From contig CAYVBY010000009.1 of the NCBI GenBank assembly GCA_964449895.1, positions 35,940 through 99,939 of the forward strand: a stretch of 64,000 nucleotides of DNA. The letters run 5' to 3'. The notes under the pieces are model-generated. The model had not been told where the DNA came from. It worked only from the letters and a program-made list of their open reading frames with translations, and made no database searches. The stretch is from Intestinibacter sp964449895 (lineage in GTDB: Bacteria > Bacillota > Clostridia > Peptostreptococcales > Peptostreptococcaceae). The first letter of the stretch is position 1, and each line of letters starts with the position of its first letter. A program made the translations under genes and the position numbers. Below, in pieces: positions 50,957 through 60,555 of this stretch.

Positions 50957-53335
50957 ATGAACGAAAAATCAATTAGAGTATTAGAGTTTAACAAAATAAT
51001 AGATATGTTAAAAACAAAAGCGTCATCTTCTTTAGGACTTAAATATATAGAAAATTTAAAACCAAGTAATGATTTTGAAAAAGTACAAAATGCTTTACTT
51101 GAAACAAGTGAAGCACAATCCATACTTATTAAAAGAGGTCTTGTAAGTATGGAGGGAATATATGACATAGAGGATAAAGTAAAAAGAGCACAAATTGGAG
51201 CTACATTAGACCCAGGTGGCTTACTTAGAGTAGCAGATTGTTTGAGAGTAGCTCGTAGCTTAAAAAGAAGTTTAGAATCTTCAGAGGAAGAGGATTTTAA
51301 TTATCCTATAATTCAAGGTCTTACAAATGCTTTATATACATATAGAGATGTAGAAGATAGAATATACACATCTATTGTAGGAGAATCAGAGGTTTCAGAT
51401 AATGCATCTACAACACTTAGAACGATAAGAAGAAGAATAGTTCAAAAGAACCAATCTATAAGATCAAAGTTAAATTCTATTATAAGTTCAACTACATACC
51501 AAAAATATTTACAAGATAACATAATATCTGTAAGAGGAGATAGATTTGTTATACCAGTAAAGGCAGAATATAGATCAGTAGTATCAGGTATAGTTCATGA
51601 CCAATCATCTTCAGGAGCTACATTATTTATAGAGCCTATGAGTATTGTTGAAATGAACAATGAACTTAGAAAACTAAAACTTGATGAGCAAGAAGAAATA
51701 GAAAGAATTTTAGCTGAATTATCATCTATGATAGGTGAAATATCAGGAGAACTTATTTCTAACCAAACCATATTAGCAAAATTAGACTTTGCATTTGCAA
51801 AGGGAAAATTATCTGTAGAAATGAGAGGAATAGAGCCTGTTTTAAATAAAGAAAAATTCTTCAACATAAAAAATGGTAGACATCCAATGATAGACAAAAG
51901 AGATGTTGTACCAAATACCATTTATTTGGGAAAAGACTTTGATACATTAGTTATTACAGGACCAAATACAGGTGGTAAAACTGTAACAATAAAAACTGTA
52001 GGTTTATTTGCACTTATGACTCAAAGTGGTTTACATATTCCAGCTGACTTTGGAACTAGTATGTGTGTATATGATAATATATTTGCAGATATAGGCGATG
52101 AACAAAGTATAGAACAAAGTTTATCTACATTTTCATCACATATGACTAATACAGTATCTATATTAAATGAAGTTACTTCAGATTCATTAGTAATATTTGA
52201 TGAATTAGGTGCTGGAACAGACCCTGTAGAAGGTGCGGCTCTTGCTATAGCAATATTAGAAGATGTAAATATGGCCGGAGCAAAATGCATAGCTACAACT
52301 CATTATAGTGAACTTAAAAACTATGCTCTTACTAAAAAAGGTGTAGAAAATGCAGCTGTTGAATTTGATGTAGATACTTTAAGTCCAACATATAGATTAT
52401 TAATAGGTGTTCCAGGTAAATCAAATGCCTTTGAAATATCTAAAAAATTGGGCTTAAGTGATTACGTAATAAATAGAGCAAAAGAATTTATAAATACAGA
52501 TAATATAGAGTTAGAAGATGTACTACAAAATGTAGAAAAAAATAGATTACAAGCAGAAGAAGATAGAGCAGAAGCAGAAAAATTAAAAAGAGAAATAGAA
52601 GAAATTAAGGCTGAATACGAAGGTAAACTTGAAAGAGTAATGGCTCAAAGAGAAAAAATTATTAGTAAAGCAAAATCAGAAGCCTTCAGTATAACTAGAC
52701 AAGCAAAGGAACAATCAGAAGAAATTTTAAAAGAGCTTAGAAAGATGGAAATGGAAAGAGCCTCTAAAGAAAAACATAAAAAAATAGAAGCTCTTAAAAA
52801 AGAATTATCAGATTCAATGGGAAATCTTCAACCTTCAGTAAAAAGTATGATAGTTCCAAAAGTATCTTCAAAAGAAATAAAAGATTTAAAACCTGGAGAT
52901 GATGTAAAAGTAGTAACATTAAATCAAGATGGTACAGTAGTTTCAGTAGATAAAAAGAAAAAAGAAGCTTTAGTACAAATAGGTATAATGAAGATGACTT
53001 TACCATTTAAATCATTAAAACAAATAGAAAAAGATAAAAAATCAACAGTTACTAAGACAACTCGTAAGATAATTAGTGAAAAATCAGGAAGAGTAAAAGG
53101 TGAAGTTGATTTAAGAGGATTAAATTTAGAAGAAGCAATAATCGAAATGGATAAATACTTAGATGATGCTTGTGTTGCTGGTCTTGAAACAGTAACAATA
53201 ATTCATGGTATAGGGACTGGTGTTCTTAAAAAAGGACTTCAAGATATTTTAAAGAAAAATAAACATGTTAAGTCAAAACGACCAGGAGAATACGGTGAAG
53301 GTGGCGCAGGTGTTACTATAGTAACTTTAAAATAA
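50957..53335 (+). CDS. mutS2: MutS2 with C-terminal Smr domain
   Basis: The 792-residue protein has a MutS-type core and clamp, the ATPase domain with GPNTGGKTVTIKTVG and DELGAGTDPVEGAAL, a long coiled coil (about 515-630), a KOW-like region and the Smr nuclease domain with DLRGLNLEEAIIEMD and IIHGIGTGVLKKGL. MutS2 is linked to suppression of recombination and, in Bacillus, to rescue of collided ribosomes. GGAGG lies before the ATG. The DUF523 gene follows by 13 nt. Confidence 0.96.
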   Translation: MNEKSIRVLEFNKIIDMLKTKASSSLGLKYIENLKPSNDFEKVQNALLETSEAQSILIKRGLVSMEGIYDIEDKVKRAQIGATLDPGGLLRVADCLRVARSLKRSLESSEEEDFNYPIIQGLTNALYTYRDVEDRIYTSIVGESEVSDNASTTLRTIRRRIVQKNQSIRSKLNSIISSTTYQKYLQDNIISVRGDRFVIPVKAEYRSVVSGIVHDQSSSGATLFIEPMSIVEMNNELRKLKLDEQEEIERILAELSSMIGEISGELISNQTILAKLDFAFAKGKLSVEMRGIEPVLNKEKFFNIKNGRHPMIDKRDVVPNTIYLGKDFDTLVITGPNTGGKTVTIKTVGLFALMTQSGLHIPADFGTSMCVYDNIFADIGDEQSIEQSLSTFSSHMTNTVSILNEVTSDSLVIFDELGAGTDPVEGAALAIAILEDVNMAGAKCIATTHYSELKNYALTKKGVENAAVEFDVDTLSPTYRLLIGVPGKSNAFEISKKLGLSDYVINRAKEFINTDNIELEDVLQNVEKNRLQAEEDRAEAEKLKREIEEIKAEYEGKLERVMAQREKIISKAKSEAFSITRQAKEQSEEILKELRKMEMERASKEKHKKIEALKKELSDSMGNLQPSVKSMIVPKVSSKEIKDLKPGDDVKVVTLNQDGTVVSVDKKKKEALVQIGIMKMTLPFKSLKQIEKDKKSTVTKTTRKIISEKSGRVKGEVDLRGLNLEEAIIEMDKYLDDACVAGLETVTIIHGIGTGVLKKGLQDILKKNKHVKSKRPGEYGEGGAGVTIVTLK

Positions 53336-53348
53336 AAAGGTGAAAGAT

Positions 53349-53813
53349 ATGATAGTAGTATCAGCTTGTTTATTAGGAAAAAACTGCAAATACAGTGGTG
53401 GAAATAATAAATCAGAAAAAGTAATAAAATTTTTAGAAGATAAAGAATATATAACAGTATGTCCAGAGCAATTAGGGGGATTATCAACTCCTAGAGATCC
53501 ATCTGAAATAATAGTTGGAGAAAATTTATTAGATGGACATGATGTATTAGATAAAAAAACAAAGGTTTTATCAAATAAAGGTGTTGATGTAACCGAAAAT
53601 TTCATAAAAGGAGCCGAAGAAGCTTTAAAAATTGCAAAAGAATATAATGCAACTAAGGCGATTTTAAAAGAAGGAAGTCCTTCTTGTGGAGGAATTCTCA
53701 TATATGATGGAACTTTTAGCGGAAATAAAGTAAATGGTATGGGGGTTACAGCTGCCATATTTAATAGAGAAAATATTGAAATAATAAATGAAAATTTAGA
53801 CAATAATAAATAA
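53349..53813 (+). CDS. DUF523 family protein
   Basis: The 154-residue protein starts IVVSACLLGKNCKYSGGNN and contains CPEQLGGLSTPRDPSEI and KEGSPSCGGILIYDGTF, the DUF523 hallmarks with three conserved Cys. A GTG at 53340 is in frame but forms part of the AAAGGTG ribosome binding site of the ATG at 53349. The family has no settled role. Likely co-transcribed with mutS2. Confidence 0.9.
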   Translation: MIVVSACLLGKNCKYSGGNNKSEKVIKFLEDKEYITVCPEQLGGLSTPRDPSEIIVGENLLDGHDVLDKKTKVLSNKGVDVTENFIKGAEEALKIAKEYNATKAILKEGSPSCGGILIYDGTFSGNKVNGMGVTAAIFNRENIEIINENLDNNK

Positions 53814-53998
53814 ATAGATATATATTGAAAATATTTATTATACAATATGATTTTTATGTATAGATTAAATAACTTGAAAAAAGTCTTGATTTGATTTAAC
53901 ATAAAATAATAAATATTAAGTAATATGAAATATATATTATGTAAATAATACAAAGATTTGATTTATATAAAATAAATGAAACAAGAGAGGAGAAAAAC

Positions 53999-55699
53999 AT
54001 GCAAGATTTCAAGGCATCAGTAGCAACTTGTCTTAAAAGTAAAATAGAAGATTTGTCTTATGATGAGATATTTCAACTTATAGAAATACCTCCAAATAAA
54101 GATATGGGAGATTATGCATTTCCTTGCTTTAAGTTAGCAAAAGTTTTTAGAAAAGCGCCTAACTTAATAGCACAAGATATAGCAGAAAGTATAGAGGCAG
54201 AAGGAGATATATCTAAAGTAGCACCAATGGGTGGATATGTTAATTTCTTCGTTAATAAATCTCAACTTGCAAAAACTGTTATAAACAATGTATTAACTCA
54301 AAAAGATGATTATGGAAAAAGTAATATAGGAGAAGGTAAAAATATAATAGTAGAATTTTCATCTCCTAATATAGCAAAACCATTCCATATAGGACATATA
54401 AGAACGACTGTTATAGGTAATGCAATATATAAATTATATGCATCTCAAGGATATAATACTATAAGAATAAACCATTTAGGTGACTATGGAACACAATTTG
54501 GTAAATTAATAGTTGCTTTCAAAAAATGGGGAGATAAAGAAACTGTAGAAAAAAATCCTATAAAAGAATTATTAGCATTATACATAAAATTCCATGATGT
54601 AGCTAAAGAACAACCTGAATTAGAAGAAGAAGCTAGAGCATGGTTTGTTAAGTTAGAAAGTGGAGACGAAGAAGCTAAGGCATTATGGACTTGGTTTAGA
54701 GAAGAAAGTTTAAAAGAATTTGATAGAGTTTATAAATTAATGGATATAGAATTTGATTCTTTTGCTGGAGAAAGTTTCTATACAGACAAAATGGATTCAG
54801 TAATAAAAGACTTAGAAGAAAAAAATCTTCTAAAAGAATCTAGAGGTGCAAAAATAGTAGATTTAGAAGAGTATGGTATGCCACCAGCTCTAATTCAAAA
54901 AAATGATGGATCTACTTTATATATGACAAGAGATTTAGCTGCTGCTATATACAGAAAAAATACTTATGATTTTGACAAATGTATATATGTAGTTGCATCT
55001 CAACAAAATCTTCATTTCCAACAATGGTTCAAAGTAATAGAACTTATGGGATATGATTGGCATGATAAACTAGAACATGTAAACTTTGGTATGGTATCTC
55101 TTGAAGGAGGAACATTATCTACAAGAAATGGTAGAGTTGTATTCTTAGAAGATGTATTTAACCAAGCTATACAAAAAACTAAAGAAATAATAGAAAGTAA
55201 AAATCCTGATATAGAAAACTTAGAAAAAACAGTTAAAGATGTCGGTGTTGGAGCTGTTATATTCCAAGAATTATCAAATAGTAGAATAAAAGATTATGTA
55301 TTTACTTGGGATAAAACTTTAAGTTTTGATGGAGAAACTGGACCTTATGTTCAATATACTCATGCAAGATGTTGTTCTGTTTTAAGAAAAGCAGGAGAAG
55401 AAGTAAGTGCAGATATAAACTATGATTTAATATCTGATGAAAATAGTTCAGAGGTATTAAAATTAATAGGAGATTTTAATAAAAATATATTAGTTGCTTT
55501 AAGAAAAAGTGAGCCACATATCATAACTAGATTTGTGTTAGACTTAGCTCAAGCATTCAATAAATTCTACCATGATAATCCAATCTTAGTAGATGATGCT
55601 GAGACTAGAAAAGCTAGACTTGCTTTAGTTGAAGCTACAAGACAAACTATAAAAAATGCTTTAGCATTATTAGGAATACATGCACCAGAAAGAATGTAA
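53999..55699 (+). CDS. argS: Arginyl-tRNA synthetase
   Basis: Class I synthetase of 566 residues. N-terminal additional domain (1-100), SSPNIAKPFHIGHIRTT with the HIGH motif, and GTLSTRNGRVVFLEDV at the KMSKS-equivalent site, where the second Lys is replaced as in many ArgRS. DALR anticodon-binding domain at the C-terminus ending ALLGIHAPERM. GAGAGGAG precedes the ATG. No T-box is seen upstream. Confidence 0.96.
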   Translation: MQDFKASVATCLKSKIEDLSYDEIFQLIEIPPNKDMGDYAFPCFKLAKVFRKAPNLIAQDIAESIEAEGDISKVAPMGGYVNFFVNKSQLAKTVINNVLTQKDDYGKSNIGEGKNIIVEFSSPNIAKPFHIGHIRTTVIGNAIYKLYASQGYNTIRINHLGDYGTQFGKLIVAFKKWGDKETVEKNPIKELLALYIKFHDVAKEQPELEEEARAWFVKLESGDEEAKALWTWFREESLKEFDRVYKLMDIEFDSFAGESFYTDKMDSVIKDLEEKNLLKESRGAKIVDLEEYGMPPALIQKNDGSTLYMTRDLAAAIYRKNTYDFDKCIYVVASQQNLHFQQWFKVIELMGYDWHDKLEHVNFGMVSLEGGTLSTRNGRVVFLEDVFNQAIQKTKEIIESKNPDIENLEKTVKDVGVGAVIFQELSNSRIKDYVFTWDKTLSFDGETGPYVQYTHARCCSVLRKAGEEVSADINYDLISDENSSEVLKLIGDFNKNILVALRKSEPHIITRFVLDLAQAFNKFYHDNPILVDDAETRKARLALVEATRQTIKNALALLGIHAPERM

Positions 55700-55714
55700 T
55701 CAAAGTGAAATTTA

Positions 55715-55767
55715 AAAGGAGCTGTTGCGCTATTGGGGGAGAATTCTAAAATAGTGCAGGCTCCTTT
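55715..55767 (+). other. Stem-loop between argS and the next gene
   Basis: AAAGGAGC pairs with GCTCCTTT and, inside a small internal loop, GCGCTATT pairs with AATAGTGC. The loop is GGGGGAGAATTCTAA-like. Only a weak T-rich end follows, so it may be a poor terminator or a regulatory structure. Confidence 0.55.
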
Positions 55768-55823
55768 GTTATTAGAAGAATCTTATACTAAAAAAGGAGG
55801 AGATGTCTTAAAGACAGCTGCTT

Positions 55824-56747
55824 ATGAAGGATAATTTAATTAAAAATTGTTATATATCATCATTTGATATAGAAGATGAAAGTCTAAAGCATTTAATAAT
55901 AATCGGAACAAAATGCCTTATAGATGATAAAACTCAAAGAAATGTATATGTAGATAATAATAGATTAAGAGATGAATTAATTTATTTTAATTTTTATAAC
56001 AATAAACCAAAATATGTAGATGTTTTAAATTTATTGTTACCACTTATTTTATCAAATACGAATATACAAAAAAGTGAAGATGAGGTAGTATCCTTAATAA
56101 AAAAATATGTAAAATATTTAAAAAAAGAAGAATATTTATTTGATTATATTTTGGCATCTGTACTATACAATAGTTTGATTCATAATTTATTAGATAACAA
56201 AAATATGGAATACGAAGAAATACTTCAATCCATAAAAGAAAAAATGATAGGTTTAACTATAAGCTTAGAAAAATCAAGTATGATAAAATTCCAAATGGCT
56301 AGAATAAAAGCTATACAAGTTATAGATAATTATATAGAAAAAATAGTATGTGATTACAAAGAAAACGAAATAATAACTAATTTATTAAATATAATTTATG
56401 ATATATATGTGGAAGATAGAGATGTAATAAATGACGGGATTTTAAGTATGAAAAAATCTATATTATCCATATTAGATGTTCCTTATAATTTAAATATAGA
56501 TAATATAGACTTTATATCACAAATGGCTGTATATATCACGAAATTAAGAAAATACTCAATAAATAAAGCTTTATATAAAAATCATGCGGATCCAAGAAGT
56601 TTGGTTAATTTAAATCAAGGCGATACTATAGAAGATCCGATTTTAAATAAAATACAAGTTATATCTAAAGATTTTTCAGATAATATATTGAGAATTCTCG
56701 TTAAATCAAAATCTGGAAAATATACGTTTAATTTCAAAAGAGTTTAA
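55824..56747 (+). CDS. Hypothetical protein, 307 residues
   Basis: I do not recognise the family. The protein is helical with Leu/Ile-rich stretches (VLNLLLPLILSN, ITNLLNIIYDIYV), no signal peptide and no catalytic motif. Codon use matches the neighbours, and the frame is long and open, so it is a real gene. The strong AAAGGAGGAG at 55793-55802 lies 21 nt before the ATG, too far for normal use, and an in-frame stop at 55809-55811 rules out an earlier start. A two-codon ORF (ATG TCT TAA at 55803) follows that site. The gene ends 1 bp from the convergent 66-residue gene. Confidence 0.7.
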   Translation: MKDNLIKNCYISSFDIEDESLKHLIIIGTKCLIDDKTQRNVYVDNNRLRDELIYFNFYNNKPKYVDVLNLLLPLILSNTNIQKSEDEVVSLIKKYVKYLKKEEYLFDYILASVLYNSLIHNLLDNKNMEYEEILQSIKEKMIGLTISLEKSSMIKFQMARIKAIQVIDNYIEKIVCDYKENEIITNLLNIIYDIYVEDRDVINDGILSMKKSILSILDVPYNLNIDNIDFISQMAVYITKLRKYSINKALYKNHADPRSLVNLNQGDTIEDPILNKIQVISKDFSDNILRILVKSKSGKYTFNFKRV

Positions 56748-56748
56748 T

Positions 56749-56949
56749 TTAGCAATTTTGTTCTAAGTAACTTATAAATTGCTCTTCATTAGTCTCAGTT
56801 AAGAAACATAATTCTCTTACTATGTTGTTTCTAAGTTCAACAAAGTCGGAATTATTAGTTTCTTTGCTTGTAAACTCTAATGATTTTATTATTAATAATA
56901 AATCTCTTTTTGATAGGTCATTAATAGTAACTTGATTGATTAGTTCCAT
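56749..56949 (-). CDS. Small hypothetical protein, 66 residues
   Basis: The ORF has AAAGGAA 7 nt before its ATG, normal codon use, and a helical acidic product (TINDLSKRDLLLIIKSLEF). It is convergent with the gene at 55824. No family recognised. Confidence 0.6.
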   Translation of the reverse strand: MELINQVTINDLSKRDLLLIIKSLEFTSKETNNSDFVELRNNIVRELCFLTETNEEQFISYLEQNC

Positions 56950-57055
56950 AGCAAACTTCCTTTCTAAAGTAATTCTATATTATATATATTACAACATAAT
57001 TTGATTTAAATATAGGGTAAAAGAATATATAAAATTAAAAAAAGAGGTGAAATAT

Positions 57056-58828
57056 TTGAAAATATTACTTACTACTTTAAACTCAAAGTTTATTCACACT
57101 AATTTAGCGATTAGATATATAAAAGAAAGTATAAAAGATTTAATAGATGTAGATATAAGAGAATACACAATAAACAATCAATTAGACTATATCTTAAAAG
57201 ATATATATTTAGGTGAATATGATATTGTATTTTTCTCTACATATATATGGAATATTTACGACATAGTAAAATTATGCGACAACCTAAAAAAAGTAAAACC
57301 TAATTTAGTGATAGGATTAGGTGGTCCTGAAGTTTCTTATGATAGTGAAGAGGCTATGGCTAAATACAATTTTGTAGATTATATCTTAAGAGATGAAGGC
57401 GAAATGCTAATGAGAGATCTTGTAAAATACTTCAAAGGCGAAATGAAGATTGAAGATATAGATGGACTTACTTATAAGGATATGGATGGAAAAATTATAA
57501 AAAATAAAGATAGACAACCTTTAAAAAATTTAGATTTCATTCCAAGTCCTTATGATAATTTAGATATAAAAGAATATGAAAATAGAATAGTATATTATGA
57601 AACATCTAGAGGATGTCCTTTTAATTGTCAGTATTGTCTTTCTTCAGCTATAAAAGGTCTTAGATATTTTAGTATAGATAGAGTAAAAAAAGATTTAAAA
57701 AATTTAATAAATGCAAGAGTATCGCAAATTAAATTTATAGATAGAACTTTCAATGCAAATAAAAAATTTGCAAAAGAAATAATGCAATTTTTAATGGAAA
57801 ATGATAATGGATATACTACTTATCACTTTGAGGTAACAGCTCATTTATTAGATGATGATATGTTGGAATTTTTAAAGGATTGCAAAGAAGGATTATTTCA
57901 ATTTGAGATAGGAGTTCAAAGTACAAATCAACAAACTTTAGATGCAGTAGGAAGAAGAGATGATTTTAATAGATTGTCTTATGTTGTAAAAACTATAGAA
58001 TCTTATCAAAATATACATCAACATCTTGATTTAATAGCAGGACTTCCTTATGAGGGATATGATAGTTTTGAAAACTCATTTAATGATGTATTTGCTTTGC
58101 AAATAGAACAGTTACAATTAGGGTTTTTAAAAATGATAAAAGGAACTGGAATGAGAGCAAAAGCTGAAGAATTTGAATACCAATATAAAGATTATGCTCC
58201 TTATGAAGTTCTTTGCAATAAATTTATGACTTATGATGAAATATTAAAATTAAAAGATATAGAAGATATATTAGAAAGATACTATAATTCTAATAATTTT
58301 TCTTTATCAGTTAAATACATAATCGAAAACTATTACAAAGAAAGTGCATTTAAGTTTTTTGAGGATTTTGCAACTTATTTTGATGAAAATGGATATTTCC
58401 ATCTTGCACAAGGCAAAAATCAGTTGTATAGTATATTATTAGATTTTTATAAATATAAAATAGGAGAAAACTATGATTTATTTATGGAAATACTAAAATA
58501 TGACTATGTTTCTCTTGGAAAAATTTCAAGTGTACCAAATATATTTGAAAAAGTAGAAGTAGATAATATAAAAGCTAAATCACATGAATTTTTACACGAT
58601 AAAAGTAATTTAGAAAAATATTTACCTAAACATGTAGATACTCCAACTAAATATATTTTAAAATATGTTCATTTTGAACCATTTAAATACGATATATTAA
58701 AGTTAAAGGACGATATACATAAAAAATTAGAAAAAGAAGAAACTATAGTTTTATTTGTATATGATGATATAAAAGTTTTTGAAAAATCTAGAACATACAA
58801 AGTTGAATTAAAAGAGCTTCAAAAATAA
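57056..58828 (+). CDS. B12-binding radical SAM protein (DUF4080 type)
   Basis: The 590-residue protein has an N-terminal cobalamin-binding-like domain (ILLTTLNSKFIHTNLAIRYIK, GLGGPEVSYDSEEAM), the radical SAM core with SRGCPFNCQYCLSS, which gives the CxxxCxxC cluster, and a DUF4080 C-terminal domain. The reaction is unknown. An in-frame GTG at 57047 is part of GAGGTG; the TTG at 57056 is at normal spacing and is chosen. It is followed at 28 nt by the TPR gene. Confidence 0.85.
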   Translation: MKILLTTLNSKFIHTNLAIRYIKESIKDLIDVDIREYTINNQLDYILKDIYLGEYDIVFFSTYIWNIYDIVKLCDNLKKVKPNLVIGLGGPEVSYDSEEAMAKYNFVDYILRDEGEMLMRDLVKYFKGEMKIEDIDGLTYKDMDGKIIKNKDRQPLKNLDFIPSPYDNLDIKEYENRIVYYETSRGCPFNCQYCLSSAIKGLRYFSIDRVKKDLKNLINARVSQIKFIDRTFNANKKFAKEIMQFLMENDNGYTTYHFEVTAHLLDDDMLEFLKDCKEGLFQFEIGVQSTNQQTLDAVGRRDDFNRLSYVVKTIESYQNIHQHLDLIAGLPYEGYDSFENSFNDVFALQIEQLQLGFLKMIKGTGMRAKAEEFEYQYKDYAPYEVLCNKFMTYDEILKLKDIEDILERYYNSNNFSLSVKYIIENYYKESAFKFFEDFATYFDENGYFHLAQGKNQLYSILLDFYKYKIGENYDLFMEILKYDYVSLGKISSVPNIFEKVEVDNIKAKSHEFLHDKSNLEKYLPKHVDTPTKYILKYVHFEPFKYDILKLKDDIHKKLEKEETIVLFVYDDIKVFEKSRTYKVELKELQK

Positions 58829-58856
58829 TTGATAAATTGCTAGATAGGAGGATACG

Positions 58857-59999
58857 ATGAAGTTTAGAATAGATAAATACTTATTACCTAAAACAGAAGA
58901 ATTAGCATTTATAATGTTAAAAGAAGATGCTGAATTTAAATTAAAAGGATATAAATTACCTCAAGAAGGTCTAAATGTACCTATAAAAAACGAAGTACTA
59001 GTAAAAGGTATAAAAGAAAATACGGCACAAGAAGGTTTAAATTCTATGTCTATAGCTGATGCGATGATTTATATAATAGGTATAGACCCACAATTTAAAT
59101 ATAATGACGAGTATAAAAAATTTATAAAAGCATTAGAACAAAATGTAGATTTTGATGCAAGGGCATATATGGGATATATGTCTAGAAAATATTTTGAATT
59201 AGGAGAGACAACAGATGCACTTATATATATAAAAGCATTAATAACTTTATATCCAGATGATATTGAGGGATTATATAATTATGCAATTGTGTGTCAAGAA
59301 TTAGCTGGACAATACCAAAAAGATTATGATGCAAAGGCAATGAATGCTATGTTATTAGAAGCTGGGGAAAAATTAGAAAAAATAACTAATTTAGATCCAG
59401 AGTTTGCTCTTGCATATTATCATTTAGGATATCATTATTACAACCAAAATCAATACATAAAAGCTAAAGTAATTTGGGAAGAATCATTAAAATTAGGTCT
59501 AGAAGATGATTTTGTGGCAGAAGTTCAAGATAACTTAGGAAAGATGTATTCTAAAGTAGAATATGAAGAAGGATATACATTAGTATTCCAAGGAAGGTTT
59601 GAAGAAGGATTAGAAAAGTTACTTCCATTAGAAGATAAATATGGAGATTGGTGGAATTTATTATTTATAATAGGTGTAGCTTACAAAAATATGGAAGAAA
59701 TAGAAAAAGCTATGGAGTATTTTGAAAAAATACTTAGAATGAAGCCTGAACAAGTAGATACGATAGTAGAATTAGCTTTATGTGAAGCGACTTTATTAAA
59801 TATGAATAGAGCTATAGAATTATTAGAAAAAGCTGCTAAATTAAAAGAGGATCCAGAAATTCTTTGTAACTTAGGTATGGCATATTTAAATGTAGGAAAC
59901 TTTGATGATGCTAATTACTATATAGAAAGAGCTTATGAATTAAATCCAGAAGATGAAGTAACTGTAGCTTGTAAAAGAGAATTAGCTAAATATATATAA
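58857..59999 (+). CDS. TPR repeat protein
   Basis: The 380-residue soluble protein has several tetratricopeptide-like helical pairs from about residue 100 (FELGETTDALIYIKALITLYPDDIEGLYNYA) to the end (LNVGNFDDANYYIERAYELNPEDE). AGGAGG lies 6 nt before the ATG. It is probably co-transcribed with the radical SAM gene and may serve as a scaffold; no partner is known. Confidence 0.85.
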   Translation: MKFRIDKYLLPKTEELAFIMLKEDAEFKLKGYKLPQEGLNVPIKNEVLVKGIKENTAQEGLNSMSIADAMIYIIGIDPQFKYNDEYKKFIKALEQNVDFDARAYMGYMSRKYFELGETTDALIYIKALITLYPDDIEGLYNYAIVCQELAGQYQKDYDAKAMNAMLLEAGEKLEKITNLDPEFALAYYHLGYHYYNQNQYIKAKVIWEESLKLGLEDDFVAEVQDNLGKMYSKVEYEEGYTLVFQGRFEEGLEKLLPLEDKYGDWWNLLFIIGVAYKNMEEIEKAMEYFEKILRMKPEQVDTIVELALCEATLLNMNRAIELLEKAAKLKEDPEILCNLGMAYLNVGNFDDANYYIERAYELNPEDEVTVACKRELAKYI

Positions 60000-60011
60000 A
60001 TTGATTATATA

Positions 60012-60052
60012 AATGGGACTATTACAAAATATATGTAAAAGTCCCATTTTCA
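60012..60052 (+). terminator. Terminator after the TPR gene
   Basis: AAATGGGACT and AGTCCCATTT, with TTACA/TGTAA above and one mismatch, followed by T. Confidence 0.8.
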
Positions 60053-60170
60053 AATTAAATTTAAAAATATTAGAAAAAATAAAATTATGAAATTATTTTA
60101 TTAAATATGTATTTTACAATAGATATAAATAATAATATAAAAAATTATTGTTAAAAAAAATATAATTAAG

Positions 60171-60270
60171 AGAAAATGCTGCTGAATATGCAGGTAAAGG
60201 ACTTGCAACAGTTTGTCAATTAGTAGAATATCATCAGTATTACATGTTGGACCTTGTATTGATAACTTAA
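60171..60270 (+). pseudogene. Remnant of a second CO dehydrogenase gene
   Basis: The fragment translates as ENAAEYAGKGLATVCQLV, matching ENAPKYAGKGLATVCQLV of the intact CODH at 62473-62527. After a 1-nt deletion at about 60226 the matching continues as ISSVLHVGPCIDN against IPPVIHLGSCVDN, keeping a cluster-ligand Cys. It covers only about 33 codons. Many differences are at third codon positions, so the parent was a functional, already diverged gene before decay. Confidence 0.88.
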
Positions 60271-60302
60271 TTATCCATTTAGAGATTAAATAAAATAATA
60301 TT

Positions 60303-60364
60303 TTAAAGAATAATAATTTCAAAAAAATATATTCATATTATGTTTTGGAGTTATTATTCTTTAA
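60303..60364. repeat. 14-bp perfect inverted repeat
   Basis: TTAAAGAATAATAA (60303-60316) and TTATTATTCTTTAA (60351-60364), with 34 nt between them. Confidence 0.6.
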
Positions 60365-60368
60365 TTGA

Positions 60369-60412
60369 AAGTAAATGATTGCATATTTCTAGTAATCATT
60401 TACTTTTTTTTT
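60369..60412 (+). terminator. Terminator downstream of the CODH remnant
   Basis: AAGTAAATGATT and AATCATTTACTT form a 12-bp stem, followed by at least eight T. It may be the old end of the decayed gene. Confidence 0.8.
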
Positions 60413-60502
60413 ATTATAATTATTAATGAAAAAAATGAATATTGTTAAAAAAAAAGCAGTATAGAAAATAGGACATCGCTTACATAAAAGTTATAAATTA
60501 CC

Positions 60503-60531
60503 TATACAATTGGAAAAAAATAAGATATAAT
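60503..60531 (+). promoter_or_regulatory. Upstream promoter candidate for cooS
   Basis: TATACA and TATAAT, 17 bp apart. A start at about 60538 would give a leader of over 430 nt. Confidence 0.45.
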
Positions 60532-60555
60532 AAAGTTGTATGCTAAAAAGCATAG

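Noticed and set aside
53327..53953. 208-codon minus-strand ORF across the DUF523 gene
   Set aside because: It is antisense to a clear family member, extends into non-coding sequence, and has no ribosome binding site.
60101..60322. 73-codon minus-strand ORF over the CODH remnant
   Set aside because: The plus-strand match to CODH explains the sequence; the ORF has no initiation signals.
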